Source: Clostridium sp. 1001271st1 H5
Lineage (GTDB): Bacteria > Bacillota > Clostridia > Lachnospirales > Lachnospiraceae
Length of the DNA: 64,000 nucleotides
Assembly: GCF_005845215.1 (NCBI RefSeq)
Contig: NZ_SPHO01000016.1
Location: 79,259 to 143,258 of the forward strand
Reading direction: 5' to 3'
Every line of letters begins with the position of its first letter. The stretch's first letter is position 1. Below, piece after piece: positions 42,539 to 51,270 of the stretch. The notes beneath the pieces are model-generated. The model was not told the DNA's origin, did not search any database, and saw only the letters and a program-made list of their open reading frames with translations. Both the position numbers and the translations under genes were made by a program.

Positions 42539-43071
42539 CCCAATGTCCTCTCACGGCTCCTCAATATGAGCCTGGTCATACTGTCCTTTAACTGTTTCCG
42601 GTTGCGGACCACCAGCATTTTATGGGGATACCTGGCCATGATGGACTGATGGCTGTGGGCTTCATCCCGCCCATCCCGGAGAATCCATTTCACGAAGTCC
42701 CAGTCCATTTTCTCACGGCAGCCCTCCGCCATGCTCTCCCTGGTTTTATCCCTGTACTCCAAATACCGTTTTACAGCCTGCCACAGGCAGATTCTCCTTG
42801 TATAATCCATAAATACAATCAGGTCTGCTTCCTCCAGACGGCGTTCCTGGCAGAATTTCGCGTAGTTGCCGTCAATAATCCAGCCTGTATCCTGATTCTC
42901 ATCCAGAAATGTCTCCGCCATCCTCTTTGCCTCTTCCCTGTCACGCTCTTTCCATCCAGGTTCGAATTGTATTCTGTCCAAATACAGAACCGGGCAGTCG
43001 TAGAGTCTGCCCAGTTTCTTAGCCAGTGTGGATTTGCCAGCACCGCTGTATCCCATGACTGCTATTTTCAT
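42535..43071 (-). CDS. P-loop nucleotide kinase-like protein (DNA topology modulation/FlaR family)
   Basis: 178 residues: P-loop GYSGAGKST (8-16), LYLDRIQFEPGW, WIIDGNYAKF and DLIVFMDYTRRICLW, which are hallmarks of the adenylate-kinase-related FlaR/topology modulation family. It ends overlapping the decarboxylase start by four bases, so the two are coupled. The historical name reflects a DNA supercoiling phenotype; the molecular activity of these proteins is not established. Confidence 0.85.
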   Translation of the reverse strand: MKIAVMGYSGAGKSTLAKKLGRLYDCPVLYLDRIQFEPGWKERDREEAKRMAETFLDENQDTGWIIDGNYAKFCQERRLEEADLIVFMDYTRRICLWQAVKRYLEYRDKTRESMAEGCREKMDWDFVKWILRDGRDEAHSHQSIMARYPHKMLVVRNRKQLKDSMTRLILRSRERTLG

Positions 43072-43208
43072 ATTGTCAACTCCATATCATCCGCATTTTT
43101 CTTTTCATAGTATACATGAAAAACCATTGGATTCATAGAGTGATTCTCAGAGTTTTCTGCTTATACCTGTACCATGCATGAACCTCCTGCGCCGGTTTCC
43201 TTGCAGTC

Positions 43209-44720
43209 TTAATGGTTTCTGAGATACGACCTGGCTTTCAGAACTGAAAAATTACAGGTCCGAAGTCCCATTGGTTCTCCGTCATCCCATACCTCATATC
43301 TTCCCGCATACCAGGACAGCAGGCGCTCCTTTATCTCAGAATCCGCCATTCCCTCCAGGGCAGGGGCAGCATCCGTGGAAAGACGCATAAAATCATTCTG
43401 CTCCTCCCTGGCAATGTTGTCTCTGTGGGATACATTATAACGGGCTGTTATATAGTCCGGACGCATCCACGCTAACACAAGATAGAAGGAAGATACTACT
43501 GCCAGGCAGAACCGGAACAAAGGAAAATCGTGATTAAAAATAAGAATTACCACCCCCGCCATCAGCACAAACAGCATGGCCAGGAACCACAGCACCAGGA
43601 TTCTGAGGAATGTCAGCTGATACTGCTGTACATACAGCACCATCCTGTACACGGCAGACGCCAGCATCACATAGGTACAAAGGCTGACCAACAGCAAAAA
43701 AATATTTAACAGGGCATGTTCACGAAAATACTTAAGGCACATAAGCACCATCACAAGATTCAGGACAGCCACAAAGAGCAGCTGGAAAAATCCCTGTCTG
43801 GCATACTGGGAATACGTCATTCCCAGAGGCAGACTTCCCTTTCCCATAAAAAGGTACACAATCTGGATGACGCAGAATACCAGGTAAACAATGCCCACCA
43901 TAGCCATAAAGCTGACCGCTGCCACGGGAGAATGCCTGCGTACATCGGCCATTCCGTCACTGATGCTTCCCCCATAGGCGCTGCAAATCAGGCAGTACAT
44001 GGCCAGCGACCAGAATATGGTCTGAAGCGCCGCAAGAAACAGGGTGACCGGATTCAGAAACCTGGAGATAACAACCACCAGCATGTTCCTGAATACCATG
44101 TCCGCGCCTGACAAAAGCACGCACAGGAATATAACTGCCGGTATTGCCGCGCAGGCGCCTGCCAGCAGCCGGAATACATTCCGGCTCCGCTTATCCTTCA
44201 GGGACTGTATATATTCCCCTAAATGACGGAACGGATAAAATACCATTCCCACTGCCTGGGCCAGGTACAGAACAATGGAAGCCATGTATTTTCCTATGTT
44301 CCATTTATTATCCTGATGGCACTGGTGCAGGATGAATATACAAAACAGAAGAATCAGGGCCAGCCGGTTCATATAATACCCAACTGTCACATTCCCTGTA
44401 AAACAGGTGGAAAGTCCAATCAGCAGGGATACAGCAGCCAGCAGCCGGGAATCCTTCTTAATGGCCACTCCCATTTTCCTGAATATCAGGAATGCTGACC
44501 CATAGGTGGCTGCCACGAACAATGGGACTGTAATCCCCATGGGATTCCGAAACAGGCAGAAACTGGCGCACACGCCGTAAAAAATACTGAGAAGGCCGAA
44601 AAATCCAAAATCCCTTCCTATTCTCTGGAGACGCTTACCCAGCCTTTCCTCTGTCCGGTCCCCGCTGCCGCTTACAGCTCCCCTGGGTGTCACAGCCGTC
44701 AAATACATCTTATCATCCAT
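43209..44720 (-). CDS. DUF4173/DUF4153-type multi-spanning membrane protein
   Basis: 503 residues from the ATG at 44720 (MDDKMYLTAV), preceded by GGAGAG and overlapping the HTH gene by 8 bp. It has around twelve hydrophobic segments and a soluble C-terminal tail. The family is common in Firmicutes and has no assigned function. It is the last gene of a DUF2975-HTH-DUF4173 cluster, a recurrent arrangement in which the small HTH protein probably controls the membrane proteins. Confidence 0.8.
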   Translation of the reverse strand: MDDKMYLTAVTPRGAVSGSGDRTEERLGKRLQRIGRDFGFFGLLSIFYGVCASFCLFRNPMGITVPLFVAATYGSAFLIFRKMGVAIKKDSRLLAAVSLLIGLSTCFTGNVTVGYYMNRLALILLFCIFILHQCHQDNKWNIGKYMASIVLYLAQAVGMVFYPFRHLGEYIQSLKDKRSRNVFRLLAGACAAIPAVIFLCVLLSGADMVFRNMLVVVISRFLNPVTLFLAALQTIFWSLAMYCLICSAYGGSISDGMADVRRHSPVAAVSFMAMVGIVYLVFCVIQIVYLFMGKGSLPLGMTYSQYARQGFFQLLFVAVLNLVMVLMCLKYFREHALLNIFLLLVSLCTYVMLASAVYRMVLYVQQYQLTFLRILVLWFLAMLFVLMAGVVILIFNHDFPLFRFCLAVVSSFYLVLAWMRPDYITARYNVSHRDNIAREEQNDFMRLSTDAAPALEGMADSEIKERLLSWYAGRYEVWDDGEPMGLRTCNFSVLKARSYLRNH

Positions 44721-44940
44721 TCTCACTCTCTCCTTCCTCCGGCTCATAACTTAATATATCACCCGGCTGGCAGTCCAGGGCTTTGCAGATAGCCTCCAGG
44801 GTGGAAAACCGGATTGCTTTTGCTTTATTATTTTTCAGGATAGACAGGTTTGCCATGGTAATGTCCACTTCCGCAGACAATTCCTTCAGACCCTTTTTTC
44901 TCCTGGCCATCATTACATCCAGATTGATTACAATTCCCAT
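44713..44940 (-). CDS. Small Cro/CI-type HTH regulator
   Basis: 75 residues, almost entirely a helix-turn-helix of the YozG/YvaO type (MARRKKGLKELSAEVDITMANLSILKN, EAICKALDCQPGDILSYEPEE). It lies 15 bp after the DUF2975 gene and overlaps DUF4173. Regulators of this compact class usually autoregulate the membrane-protein genes beside them. Confidence 0.88.
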   Translation of the reverse strand: MGIVINLDVMMARRKKGLKELSAEVDITMANLSILKNNKAKAIRFSTLEAICKALDCQPGDILSYEPEEGESENG

Positions 44941-44955
44941 GTCATTCCTCCCTGT

Positions 44956-45402
44956 CTAGATAGTCAGGTCATTTTCCTGCTTGTAACGGATTGCCTGTTC
45001 GAATACCAGACAGAGCACGAAACAGAAAAGACCTGCTATCGAGAAAACAATAATAATCACTGCCGTGGCCGGGGTAAATGCCACAAACAAACGCAGTACC
45101 GACAGAATGGCTATGAGAAAGCTGCATTTTCCCATTCGTTTTAAGGACGCTGCATTTTCCATGACAAAGGCGTCGTCTGCCAGCACAGTGGCAAACATCC
45201 GCCGCAGCTCCAGCACAAGCAAAAGTGCCAGCACCCCTGAGGCCATGTATAGCATGCACTGGACCACGTAATAGGTCCTGAACGTCTCAATATACATGCC
45301 CACATAGTGAAAAAGAACCGGAATCGCCGCTGTTATAGCCATCCCCATATAAAACATGATGTCCAGAAGCCCTTTTGTAAATCTTACCAAACGCATATTC
45401 AT
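44956..45402 (-). CDS. DUF2975 membrane protein
   Basis: 148 residues from the ATG at 45402 (MNMRLVRFTKG), with AAGGCGG eight bases upstream; the longer frame to 45552 would run through AT-rich leader DNA and the promoter. Four membrane segments match the DUF2975 family, which nearly always precedes a small Cro/CI regulator gene, as here. Confidence 0.82.
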   Translation of the reverse strand: MNMRLVRFTKGLLDIMFYMGMAITAAIPVLFHYVGMYIETFRTYYVVQCMLYMASGVLALLLVLELRRMFATVLADDAFVMENAASLKRMGKCSFLIAILSVLRLFVAFTPATAVIIIVFSIAGLFCFVLCLVFEQAIRYKQENDLTI

Positions 45403-45475
45403 ACTAAAATCCGCCTTTCTGTATTGCTTATATGCCCCCCGGAGGGCTTTTACCTTACTCGAAATCCTTAATTGG

Positions 45476-45504
45476 AATATAACACCGTTTATATTATTTT
45501 TCAA
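45476..45504 (-). promoter_or_regulatory. Promoter of the DUF2975-HTH-DUF4173 operon
   Basis: TTGAAA (45499-45504), 17-bp spacer and TATATT (45476-45481) on the minus strand. The upstream DNA (45505-45550) holds repeats of TATTGATAT, and a GC-rich stem (about 45434-45449) lies in the leader. The remainder to 45638 is G-rich with short GACGCAG repeats and no gene. Confidence 0.65.
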
Positions 45505-45638
45505 TATATTTTTATTGATATTCGATAAATTAATATTGATATATAATAACAATTAAGAAGATTGTAAGGATTACATGGGGGCGCAGAAGAATAAAGGGGG
45601 GACGCAGGAGCGCAGAAAGGCAGGGACGCAGAAATCGG

Positions 45639-45686
45639 TTGACACCGCCTATGGTTAGAATTATAATAGTTAGAATTCTAACTATT
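45639..45686 (+). promoter_or_regulatory. Consensus promoter with palindromic operator ahead of marR
   Basis: TTGACA (45639-45644), exactly 17 bp, then TATAAT (45662-45667). A perfect 22-bp palindrome, AATAGTTAGAATTCTAACTATT (45665-45686, arms of 11), begins within the -10 and covers the start site. A second half-site GTTAGAAT (45654-45661) lies in the spacer. This is ideal for autorepression by a dimeric MarR protein. Confidence 0.9.
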
Positions 45687-45708
45687 TGGAAAGGCGGTCC
45701 GTTTATCC

Positions 45709-46146
45709 ATGAATTTTCATTATCTGTTAATGTCAGGCCATGCCATCTATTTAAAACAGCTTATGGCCCAGCTGCACCATACCGGCCTGACATCCGGCCA
45801 GCCCAAGGTCCTGGACTATCTCATGGGACATGATGGAGCAAACCAGAAGGAGATTGCAGATGCCTGTCACATAGAGGCCGCCACCCTCACATCCGTACTC
45901 AATGGAATGGAAGCAAAATCCCTTATTGAGCGGAGACGGGCGGATGGCGACCGGCGTTCCTTTTATATTTATCTGACGGATATTGGGAAAGAGATGGGAC
46001 AGAACGTAACAGAGGCATTTTCCAGACTGGAAAAAGATACATTCCGGGATATCCCGCCTGAAAAGGTGCAGGAATTTATGGAACTGTTCCAGGAATTATA
46101 TCTAAGAATGAAACGGAATCTTGATACAGAAGAACCCGCAAAGTAA
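45709..46146 (+). CDS. MarR-family transcriptional regulator
   Basis: 145 residues with a winged helix: recognition region GANQKEIADACHIEAATLTSVLNGMEAKSLIERRRADGDRRSFYIYLT (about 43-90), including the D-x-R-S/F wing. Its promoter carries a 22-bp palindrome over -10/+1, so it should repress itself. The gene it once controlled may be the DUF554 gene fused to its 3' end, now decayed. Confidence 0.92.
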   Translation: MNFHYLLMSGHAIYLKQLMAQLHHTGLTSGQPKVLDYLMGHDGANQKEIADACHIEAATLTSVLNGMEAKSLIERRRADGDRRSFYIYLTDIGKEMGQNVTEAFSRLEKDTFRDIPPEKVQEFMELFQELYLRMKRNLDTEEPAK

Positions 46147-46148
46147 AC

Positions 46149-46553
46149 AAGGAAGCTCTCCCCAATATCTTTGGCCTGTCTGCCATTACCATGGGAATCA
46201 GCCTTATTATCATGTTAAAAAGTCTGTCTGCCGTGGTGCTGGCCCTTATTGCGGGTACTGTCATAGGAGAACTTCTGAACCTGGAGGATAACCTGCTAAA
46301 GGGGCTTCACCGGCTGGAGGAACGGCTTCCCCTGACACTGGATGACCAGCAGATGGATGTGTTAATCAGTATGATAATCCTGTTCTGCTTCAGCGGAACC
46401 GGGGTATTCGGCGCCATGCTGGCTAATTTTAATGCCTGCGGGGAAATCATCACCCTGGCAGTGGGTTTAAAAATTGCAGGTATCAAGCGGACCAAGGTCT
46501 TAAATATTCTTCCGGCCATTGCCATCATTTTCCCGCTGTCCTGCCTGCTTTAA
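46149..46553 (+). pseudogene. DUF554 membrane protein remnant
   Basis: The DUF554 pattern is visible from LPNIFGLSAITMGISLIIM (frame open from 46149) through GELLNLEDNLLKGLHRLEERL to GLKIAGIKRTKVLNILPAI. About 40 N-terminal residues are missing and the middle is shortened (family members are about 225-235 residues; 120-135 remain), the join being near ANFNACGEI. The first codons overlap the marR stop. I read it as an N-terminally truncated, internally deleted gene; a functional short variant is not excluded. Confidence 0.7.
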
Positions 46554-46670
46554 AAAATATGTTAAAATCAGCAGATAAGATGTTGTCATAACAACATACA
46601 TTTTCGGTTTTCCATAGTATACTTCCAGCATAACAACAATTCACTGTTTTGCTTCAAGGAGGATAAAGGA

Positions 46671-47333
46671 ATGATTCGAAGAATTATTAAGATAAATGAA
46701 GACCTGTGCAACGGATGCGGCGCATGTGCTGCGGCCTGTCACGAAGGAGCCATCGGAATGGTGGATGGAAAAGCCCGGCTTTTAAAGGATGATTACTGTG
46801 ACGGCCTCGGGGACTGTCTGCCCACCTGCCCTACAGGGGCCATTACCTTTGAGGAACGGGAGGCGGCTGCCTATGACGAGGCAGCTGTAAAAGCCCGCAT
46901 GGTCAGGGAAGCAAGGGAAAACCCTGTTTCCACAGAAAGCCTTTCCACGGAAAAAACCCTTTCCATGGAGAGCCGGCTGACCCAGTGGCCTGTGCAGATT
47001 AAACTGGCTCCTGTCCAGGCCCCTTATTTTAAGGATGCCCGCCTTTTGATAGCTGCTGACTGCACTGCCTTTGCTTATGGCAATTTCCACAATGATTTTA
47101 TAGCCGGACGCATCACCCTGATAGGATGCCCGAAGCTGGATATGGTGGATTACTCTGAAAAACTGACGGAAATCATCCGTCTCAATGATATCAAGGATGT
47201 CACCATTGTCCGCATGGAGGTTCCATGCTGCGGCGGTATTGAAAATGCCGCAAAACGCGCACTCCAGGCCAGCGGGAAGTTTATACCGTGGCAGGTTGTG
47301 ACCGTCGGGACGGATGGTACTCTGATACGGTAA
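46671..47333 (+). CDS. Ferredoxin-type 4Fe-4S protein
   Basis: 220 residues. The N-terminus has one complete cluster motif CNGCGACAAAC (about 13-23) and a second degenerate one, CDGLGDCLPTCP, in which the second Cys of C-x2-C is Leu. The other 140 residues are unlike ferredoxins (DARLLIAADCTAFAYGNFHNDF, GCPKLD, EVPCCGGIENAAKRAL) and carry further cysteines. This family accompanies anaerobic redox proteins in clostridia; no partner gene is adjacent. It may be an electron carrier or a sensor. Confidence 0.85.
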   Translation: MIRRIIKINEDLCNGCGACAAACHEGAIGMVDGKARLLKDDYCDGLGDCLPTCPTGAITFEEREAAAYDEAAVKARMVREARENPVSTESLSTEKTLSMESRLTQWPVQIKLAPVQAPYFKDARLLIAADCTAFAYGNFHNDFIAGRITLIGCPKLDMVDYSEKLTEIIRLNDIKDVTIVRMEVPCCGGIENAAKRALQASGKFIPWQVVTVGTDGTLIR

Positions 47334-47403
47334 AGCTGCGGCCGGCCGTGAATCAGCTGCGTATCCGGCACAGACTTCTTTCCTTCAATACGCATACACG
47401 CTT

Positions 47404-47447
47404 AAAGGCGTTTAAGATACGGATACACCCATATCTTAAACGCCTTT
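47404..47447. terminator. Perfect 16-bp stem hairpin after the ferredoxin gene
   Basis: AAAGGCGTTTAAGATA and TATCTTAAACGCCTTT pair perfectly around a 12-base loop. It serves as a bidirectional terminator between the ferredoxin gene and the decayed minus-strand fragment. Confidence 0.75.
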
Positions 47448-47478
47448 GCCGTACTCAGTATTGGGCTTATGGAATCAT

Positions 47479-47670
47479 TTACCTCTGGGTATTCTGAAAC
47501 TTCTCCAGCATTGCCCTCGGCGTAGCCGTCCTCCTCTCATACCTTGGACACTCCACCCCGTCAAAACCAGCCAGATACTTGGCAATCTTCTTAAGTTCCT
47601 CCAAATCATAACGGCTCATAAGGGTAATTGTCTCCATAAGAGGCGAACCGCCTCCATGTACACCGGCCAC
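47479..47670 (-). pseudogene. Short C-terminal gene fragment, unidentified
   Basis: An open frame of 63 codons ends METITLMSRYDLEELKKIAKYLAGFDGVECPRYE... and looks like the C-terminus of a larger protein because it starts within, or at the junction to, the MFS fragment on the other strand. I do not recognise the family. The codon pattern resembles real coding sequence, but no start or ribosome site is convincing. Confidence 0.35.
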
Positions 47671-47874
47671 ACACTGGGCACCCTCGAAGGCGTCGCAGAG
47701 TTTATCCTGATGTTCGGTATCGCCGGATTAATCGGCCCCCGTGCGGCTGTTAAGCTGAACGTTGGGGGCGACTACTCCAGAGCCTTCCTCATGGGCTTTG
47801 TTATGTCCGTTGTATCCCTTGCAGCTACTTTTGTTGTAAAGAAAAAGGTGGCCGTATCGCTGAAACAGGCCTGA
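47643..47874 (+). pseudogene. MFS transporter C-terminal remnant
   Basis: About 73 residues, MYTGHTLGTLEGVAEFILMFGIAGLIGPRAAVKL then MGFVMSVVSLAATFVVKKK, match the last two or three membrane helices of an MFS (oxalate/formate-antiporter-like) protein. Nothing upstream in frame continues it. It abuts the opposite-strand fragment, so 47.48-47.87 kb is a rearrangement scar. A good terminator follows. Confidence 0.65.
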
Positions 47875-47877
47875 CAT

Positions 47878-47922
47878 AAAAAATCACCTGCCCATTCGGT
47901 TCTTATGGGCAGGTGATTTTTT
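47878..47922. terminator. Bidirectional terminator before thrS
   Basis: AAAAAATCACCTGCCCAT and ATGGGCAGGTGATTTTTT form a perfect 18-bp stem with U-runs in both directions, ending thrS (minus) and the MFS remnant (plus). Confidence 0.92.
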
Positions 47923-47940
47923 GATTATTTAATGACCTAT

Positions 47941-49695
47941 TTATCTCTCTTTTGTCTCAATCATCTTCTTAATATCTCCGATGAAATCATCCAGTCCTGC
48001 AGCGCCCAGGTCGCCCTTATCGCGGCTTCTCACCGTAATTGCGCCCTCTGCCGCTTCCTTTTCACCCAGAACCAGCATATAGGGAACCTTTTCCAGCTGG
48101 GCCTGACGAATCTTGTAGCCCACCTTCTCGTCCTTGTGGTCCAGCTCTGTGCGGATACCGGCTGCCTTTAACTTCTCATATACCCCGGTTGCATAATCCA
48201 TGGACTTCTCGGAAACAGGAATTACCTTAACCTGTACAGGAGCCAGCCATACCGGGAACTTTCCTGCAAAATGCTCAATCAGAATACCGATGAAACGCTC
48301 AATGGAGCCAAAGCATACACGGTGAATCATGATGGGACGCTTCTTGGAGCCGTCCTCAGCCGTATATTCCAGGTCAAACCTCTGAGGCATCTGGAAATCC
48401 AGCTGGATGGTGCCGCATTGCCATGTCCTGCCCAGGGAATCCCTCAGGTGGAAATCTATCTTGGGGCCGTAGAACGCGCCGTCGCCTTCATTGACAATAT
48501 AATCAAGCCCCATATCCTCCAGCGCCTTCTTAAGGCCGTTTGTAGCCATCTCCCAATCCTCGTCAGACCCCATGGAATCCTCCGGCCTGGTGGACAGCTC
48601 CACAAAATACTCAAAGCCAAACTGTGTATACACTTCATTAATCAGCTTTGTTACACCCTTAATCTGGTCCTCAATCTGGTCATCCCTCATAAAGATATGG
48701 GCATCATCCTGGGTAAAGCAGCGCACGCGCATCAGACCGTGAAGCTGTCCGCTCTTCTCATGACGGTGAACCAGTCCCAGCTCGCCCACCTTTAAAGGCA
48801 GGTCGCGGTAAGAGTGGGGCTGGTTCTTATAAACCAGCATTCCTCCCGGACAGTTCATCGGCTTGACAGCATAGTCCTCCTCATCAATTACAGTGGTATA
48901 CATATTGTCCTTGTAATGGTCCCAATGGCCTGAATTCTCCCACAGCTTGCGGCTCAGGATAATGGGAGTGGAAACCTCCTGGTATCCGTCCCTGTAGTGA
49001 ATCTCACGCCAGTAATCAATCAGGGTATTCTTTAATGTCATTCCTTTTGGAAGGAAGAATGGGAATCCGGGTCCTTCCTCTGCAAACATGAACAGGCCCA
49101 GCTCCTTGCCCAGCTTCCTGTGGTCGCGCTTCTTTGCCTCTTCCATCATGGTAAGATAGCTCTCCAGGTCCGTCTTGTTGGCAAAGGCGGTTCCGTATAT
49201 CCTGGTCAGCATCTTATTCTTCTCGCTGCCTCTCCAGTAGGCGCCTGCAATGCTTGTAAGCTTAAATGCCTTTACGCCCTTTGTATACATGATATGGGGT
49301 CCTGCGCACAGGTCCACAAACTCTCCCTGCTGGTAAAAGCTGATTGTCTCCTCCTCCGGCAGGTCCTCAATAAGCTCTACCTTATAGGGCTCACCCTTTT
49401 CCTCCATGAACTTAATGGCCTCAGCCCTTGGCAGTACAAAGGGCTTAACCGGCAGATTTTCCTTTACAATCCTGGTCATCTCCGCCTCTAACTTTTCAAG
49501 GTCCTCAGGAGTGAAACCTCCCTCCCTGTCAAAATCATAGTAAAAACCGTCATCAATGGCCGGTCCAATGGCCAGCTTTGTGTCTGGATACAATCTCTTC
49601 ACTGCCTGTGCCAGTACATGGGATGCTGTGTGGCGTATGGCCCTCAACTCATCCTCTGCTTCCTGTACACTTCCGTCCGGTAAAATGATTTTCAT
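47941..49695 (-). CDS. thrS: Threonyl-tRNA synthetase, without a full TGS domain
   Basis: 584 residues against about 640 for most bacterial ThrRS. After a stub of the TGS domain (MKIILPDGSV) the editing domain begins at once (HTASHVLAQ, His22 and His26). The class II catalytic core has motif 2 (VRCFTQDDAHIF), the zinc ligands (MNCPGG Cys and later His) and motif 3, followed by the anticodon-binding domain. It charges tRNA-Thr. Control is by a T-box leader just upstream. Loss of TGS occurs in some clostridial ThrRS. Confidence 0.96.
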   Translation of the reverse strand: MKIILPDGSVQEAEDELRAIRHTASHVLAQAVKRLYPDTKLAIGPAIDDGFYYDFDREGGFTPEDLEKLEAEMTRIVKENLPVKPFVLPRAEAIKFMEEKGEPYKVELIEDLPEEETISFYQQGEFVDLCAGPHIMYTKGVKAFKLTSIAGAYWRGSEKNKMLTRIYGTAFANKTDLESYLTMMEEAKKRDHRKLGKELGLFMFAEEGPGFPFFLPKGMTLKNTLIDYWREIHYRDGYQEVSTPIILSRKLWENSGHWDHYKDNMYTTVIDEEDYAVKPMNCPGGMLVYKNQPHSYRDLPLKVGELGLVHRHEKSGQLHGLMRVRCFTQDDAHIFMRDDQIEDQIKGVTKLINEVYTQFGFEYFVELSTRPEDSMGSDEDWEMATNGLKKALEDMGLDYIVNEGDGAFYGPKIDFHLRDSLGRTWQCGTIQLDFQMPQRFDLEYTAEDGSKKRPIMIHRVCFGSIERFIGILIEHFAGKFPVWLAPVQVKVIPVSEKSMDYATGVYEKLKAAGIRTELDHKDEKVGYKIRQAQLEKVPYMLVLGEKEAAEGAITVRSRDKGDLGAAGLDDFIGDIKKMIETKER

Positions 49696-49858
49696 ACAAA
49701 TCTCCTTTCTTTACACGGGCCTTTCCGGTCCCATGTCTTTGGTATCAGCCTGCTGTGATGATTCCGGCTGCTGTAGTTGATTCCGGTTGTTCCGCCGAAT
49801 CCGTTTCATACTGAATATGTCCGCCGCCGGAATCCTGTAAAAAACGGGAAAATAAAAA

Positions 49859-50113
49859 CCCCTGGACATATTCATATGTCCAAGGGTGCATTCACACGGT
49901 TCCACCTTGATTTTCACTCATTTATCCCTTAACGCGGGAGTACGGCGCCATTTCCCATCCGTTTTGTGCTGTAGCACCTGTGCGGACATCCCTGACGCGG
50001 CTCAGGACTGGTCTTCGTCAGTCTTTGGTATGCGGCCTTTCCACCAACCGGCCTGCTCTCTGGATACTTCCCACTGACTACTGTTTCCCTCATTGCCTTT
50101 GCTGCTTATTGCT
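49859..50113 (-). promoter_or_regulatory. T-box leader of thrS
   Basis: The minus strand contains the T-box core AAGGTGGAACCG (49897-49908), followed by a terminator stem CCCTTGGACATAT/ATATGTCCAGGGG with a U-run (49859-49886). The stem I region upstream has an AGAGAGCAGGCCGGTTGGTGGAA-like T-box segment, and an ACC (Thr) triplet in GAAGACCAGTCC is a plausible specifier. Uncharged tRNA-Thr should stabilise the antiterminator and allow thrS expression. Confidence 0.9.
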
Positions 50114-50120
50114 AATCTTG

Positions 50121-50148
50121 ATTATAACACCTGCCTCTGATTTGTCAA
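50121..50148 (-). promoter_or_regulatory. thrS promoter
   Basis: TTGACA (50143-50148), 16-bp spacer and TATAAT (50121-50126) on the minus strand, placing the start near 50113 at the head of the T-box leader. Confidence 0.85.
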
Positions 50149-50321
50149 GACCGGCTGCCCAAAGTTGAACTATTTAATGTATACCCTCACCCTTGTAAGT
50201 ATCTATCGATAAAAATTGTGAATATATCACAATAACAAAGATGTTAAATAAATAACATATGTATATTTTGTACATATTCATCATTTAAAACAATGCAAAT
50301 ATACGATTTGTAAAAAAACCA

Positions 50322-50350
50322 TTGACTTTTTATCCTCATGTTGTTAGTAT
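50322..50350 (+). promoter_or_regulatory. Promoter of the GntR regulator gene
   Basis: TTGACT (50322-50327), 17-bp spacer, TAGTAT (50345-50350). About 50 bp upstream ATATGTA and TGTACATAT form an inverted repeat, a candidate GntR operator; the leader has three TATTAC(T/C) tandem repeats (about 50366-50388). Nothing else is evident in 50150-50481. Confidence 0.65.
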
Positions 50351-50481
50351 TTAACACATAAGTTGTATTACTTATTACCTATTACTTCTTACGTTCCATG
50401 ACATACATCATAATTACAGTGGACGGTCTTTAATAAAAAGATTATACTAAATTATAAAGATATAAATTGGAGGTAGGTAAT

Positions 50482-51171
50482 ATGGCAATACAAAAAATTG
50501 GCCGTGTCAATGTCAGTGATGCAGTGATGGATGAGATTAAACGGTTGATTAGCAGCGGCGAATGGCCGGCAGACAGTAAAATTCCTTCTGAAAATGAGTT
50601 GGCGTCCATGATGGGGGTTTCAAGGGTGTCAATCAGAAGTGCTCTGCAGAAGCTGTCCAGTGTTGGATTGATTGAAAGCCGTCATGGAGAAGGAACATTT
50701 GTAAGTAAGTTAGATGGGGGACAGGTGATGAATATGCTCTTGCCCGTTGCAGTGCTTACATATGATAATCAGAAATATATGGTTGAATTCCGAAGAGTCA
50801 TTGAAAGTGAACAGGCTTATCTGGCTGCGCTCAGAATCACTCAGGAAGAATTAAAGGAGATAAAGGAAAATTATAGAAAGATGCAGAAGGTAGACCCTCT
50901 ATCCCAAGCATGCTCAGAACTTGATGTTGAATTTCATATGTTGGTGGCAAAGGCCAGCAAAAATCCTATGTTTATCCAGACAAGCAATATACTGAGGGAC
51001 ACAATACTGGACAATATTTTGTACGTAAGAAAATACACAAAAGAAAACCAGGCATTTACATATCACAAACGGATTATTGATGCATTGGAACAACGGGATG
51101 CTATGGCAGCAAAAGAAGCCATGTTTGAACATCTGGAACGTCTGTGGGAGTTGATACAGGAAGGCAGCTAA
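50482..51171 (+). CDS. GntR-family regulator, FadR/FCD subfamily
   Basis: 229 residues from the ATG at 50482 (MAIQKIGRVNVS), with GGAGG eight bases upstream; the frame extends to a TTG at 50467. The winged helix (PSENELASMMGVSRVSIRSALQKLSSVGLIESRHGEGTF, about 33-72) is followed by an all-helical FCD effector domain with metal-binding His (DVEFHMLVAKAS, about 147-158). Family members are usually repressors released by an organic acid or sugar acid. It precedes the catabolic operon by 100 bp on the same strand, so its ligand is probably an intermediate of that pathway. Confidence 0.93.
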   Translation: MAIQKIGRVNVSDAVMDEIKRLISSGEWPADSKIPSENELASMMGVSRVSIRSALQKLSSVGLIESRHGEGTFVSKLDGGQVMNMLLPVAVLTYDNQKYMVEFRRVIESEQAYLAALRITQEELKEIKENYRKMQKVDPLSQACSELDVEFHMLVAKASKNPMFIQTSNILRDTILDNILYVRKYTKENQAFTYHKRIIDALEQRDAMAAKEAMFEHLERLWELIQEGS

Positions 51172-51270
51172 ATAACTATCCTCTCTGCGCTCCGCTTCCC
51201 CTCTTCCGGCAATATTTATGGCGCATGCCTTAAATATATATAATACTAACCAGCAAGCGAAAGGAGTACT

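Noticed and set aside
45403..45552. N-terminal extension of the DUF2975 protein
   Set aside because: It would include the -10/-35 promoter region and AT-rich leader; the ATG at 45402 has a proper ribosome site.
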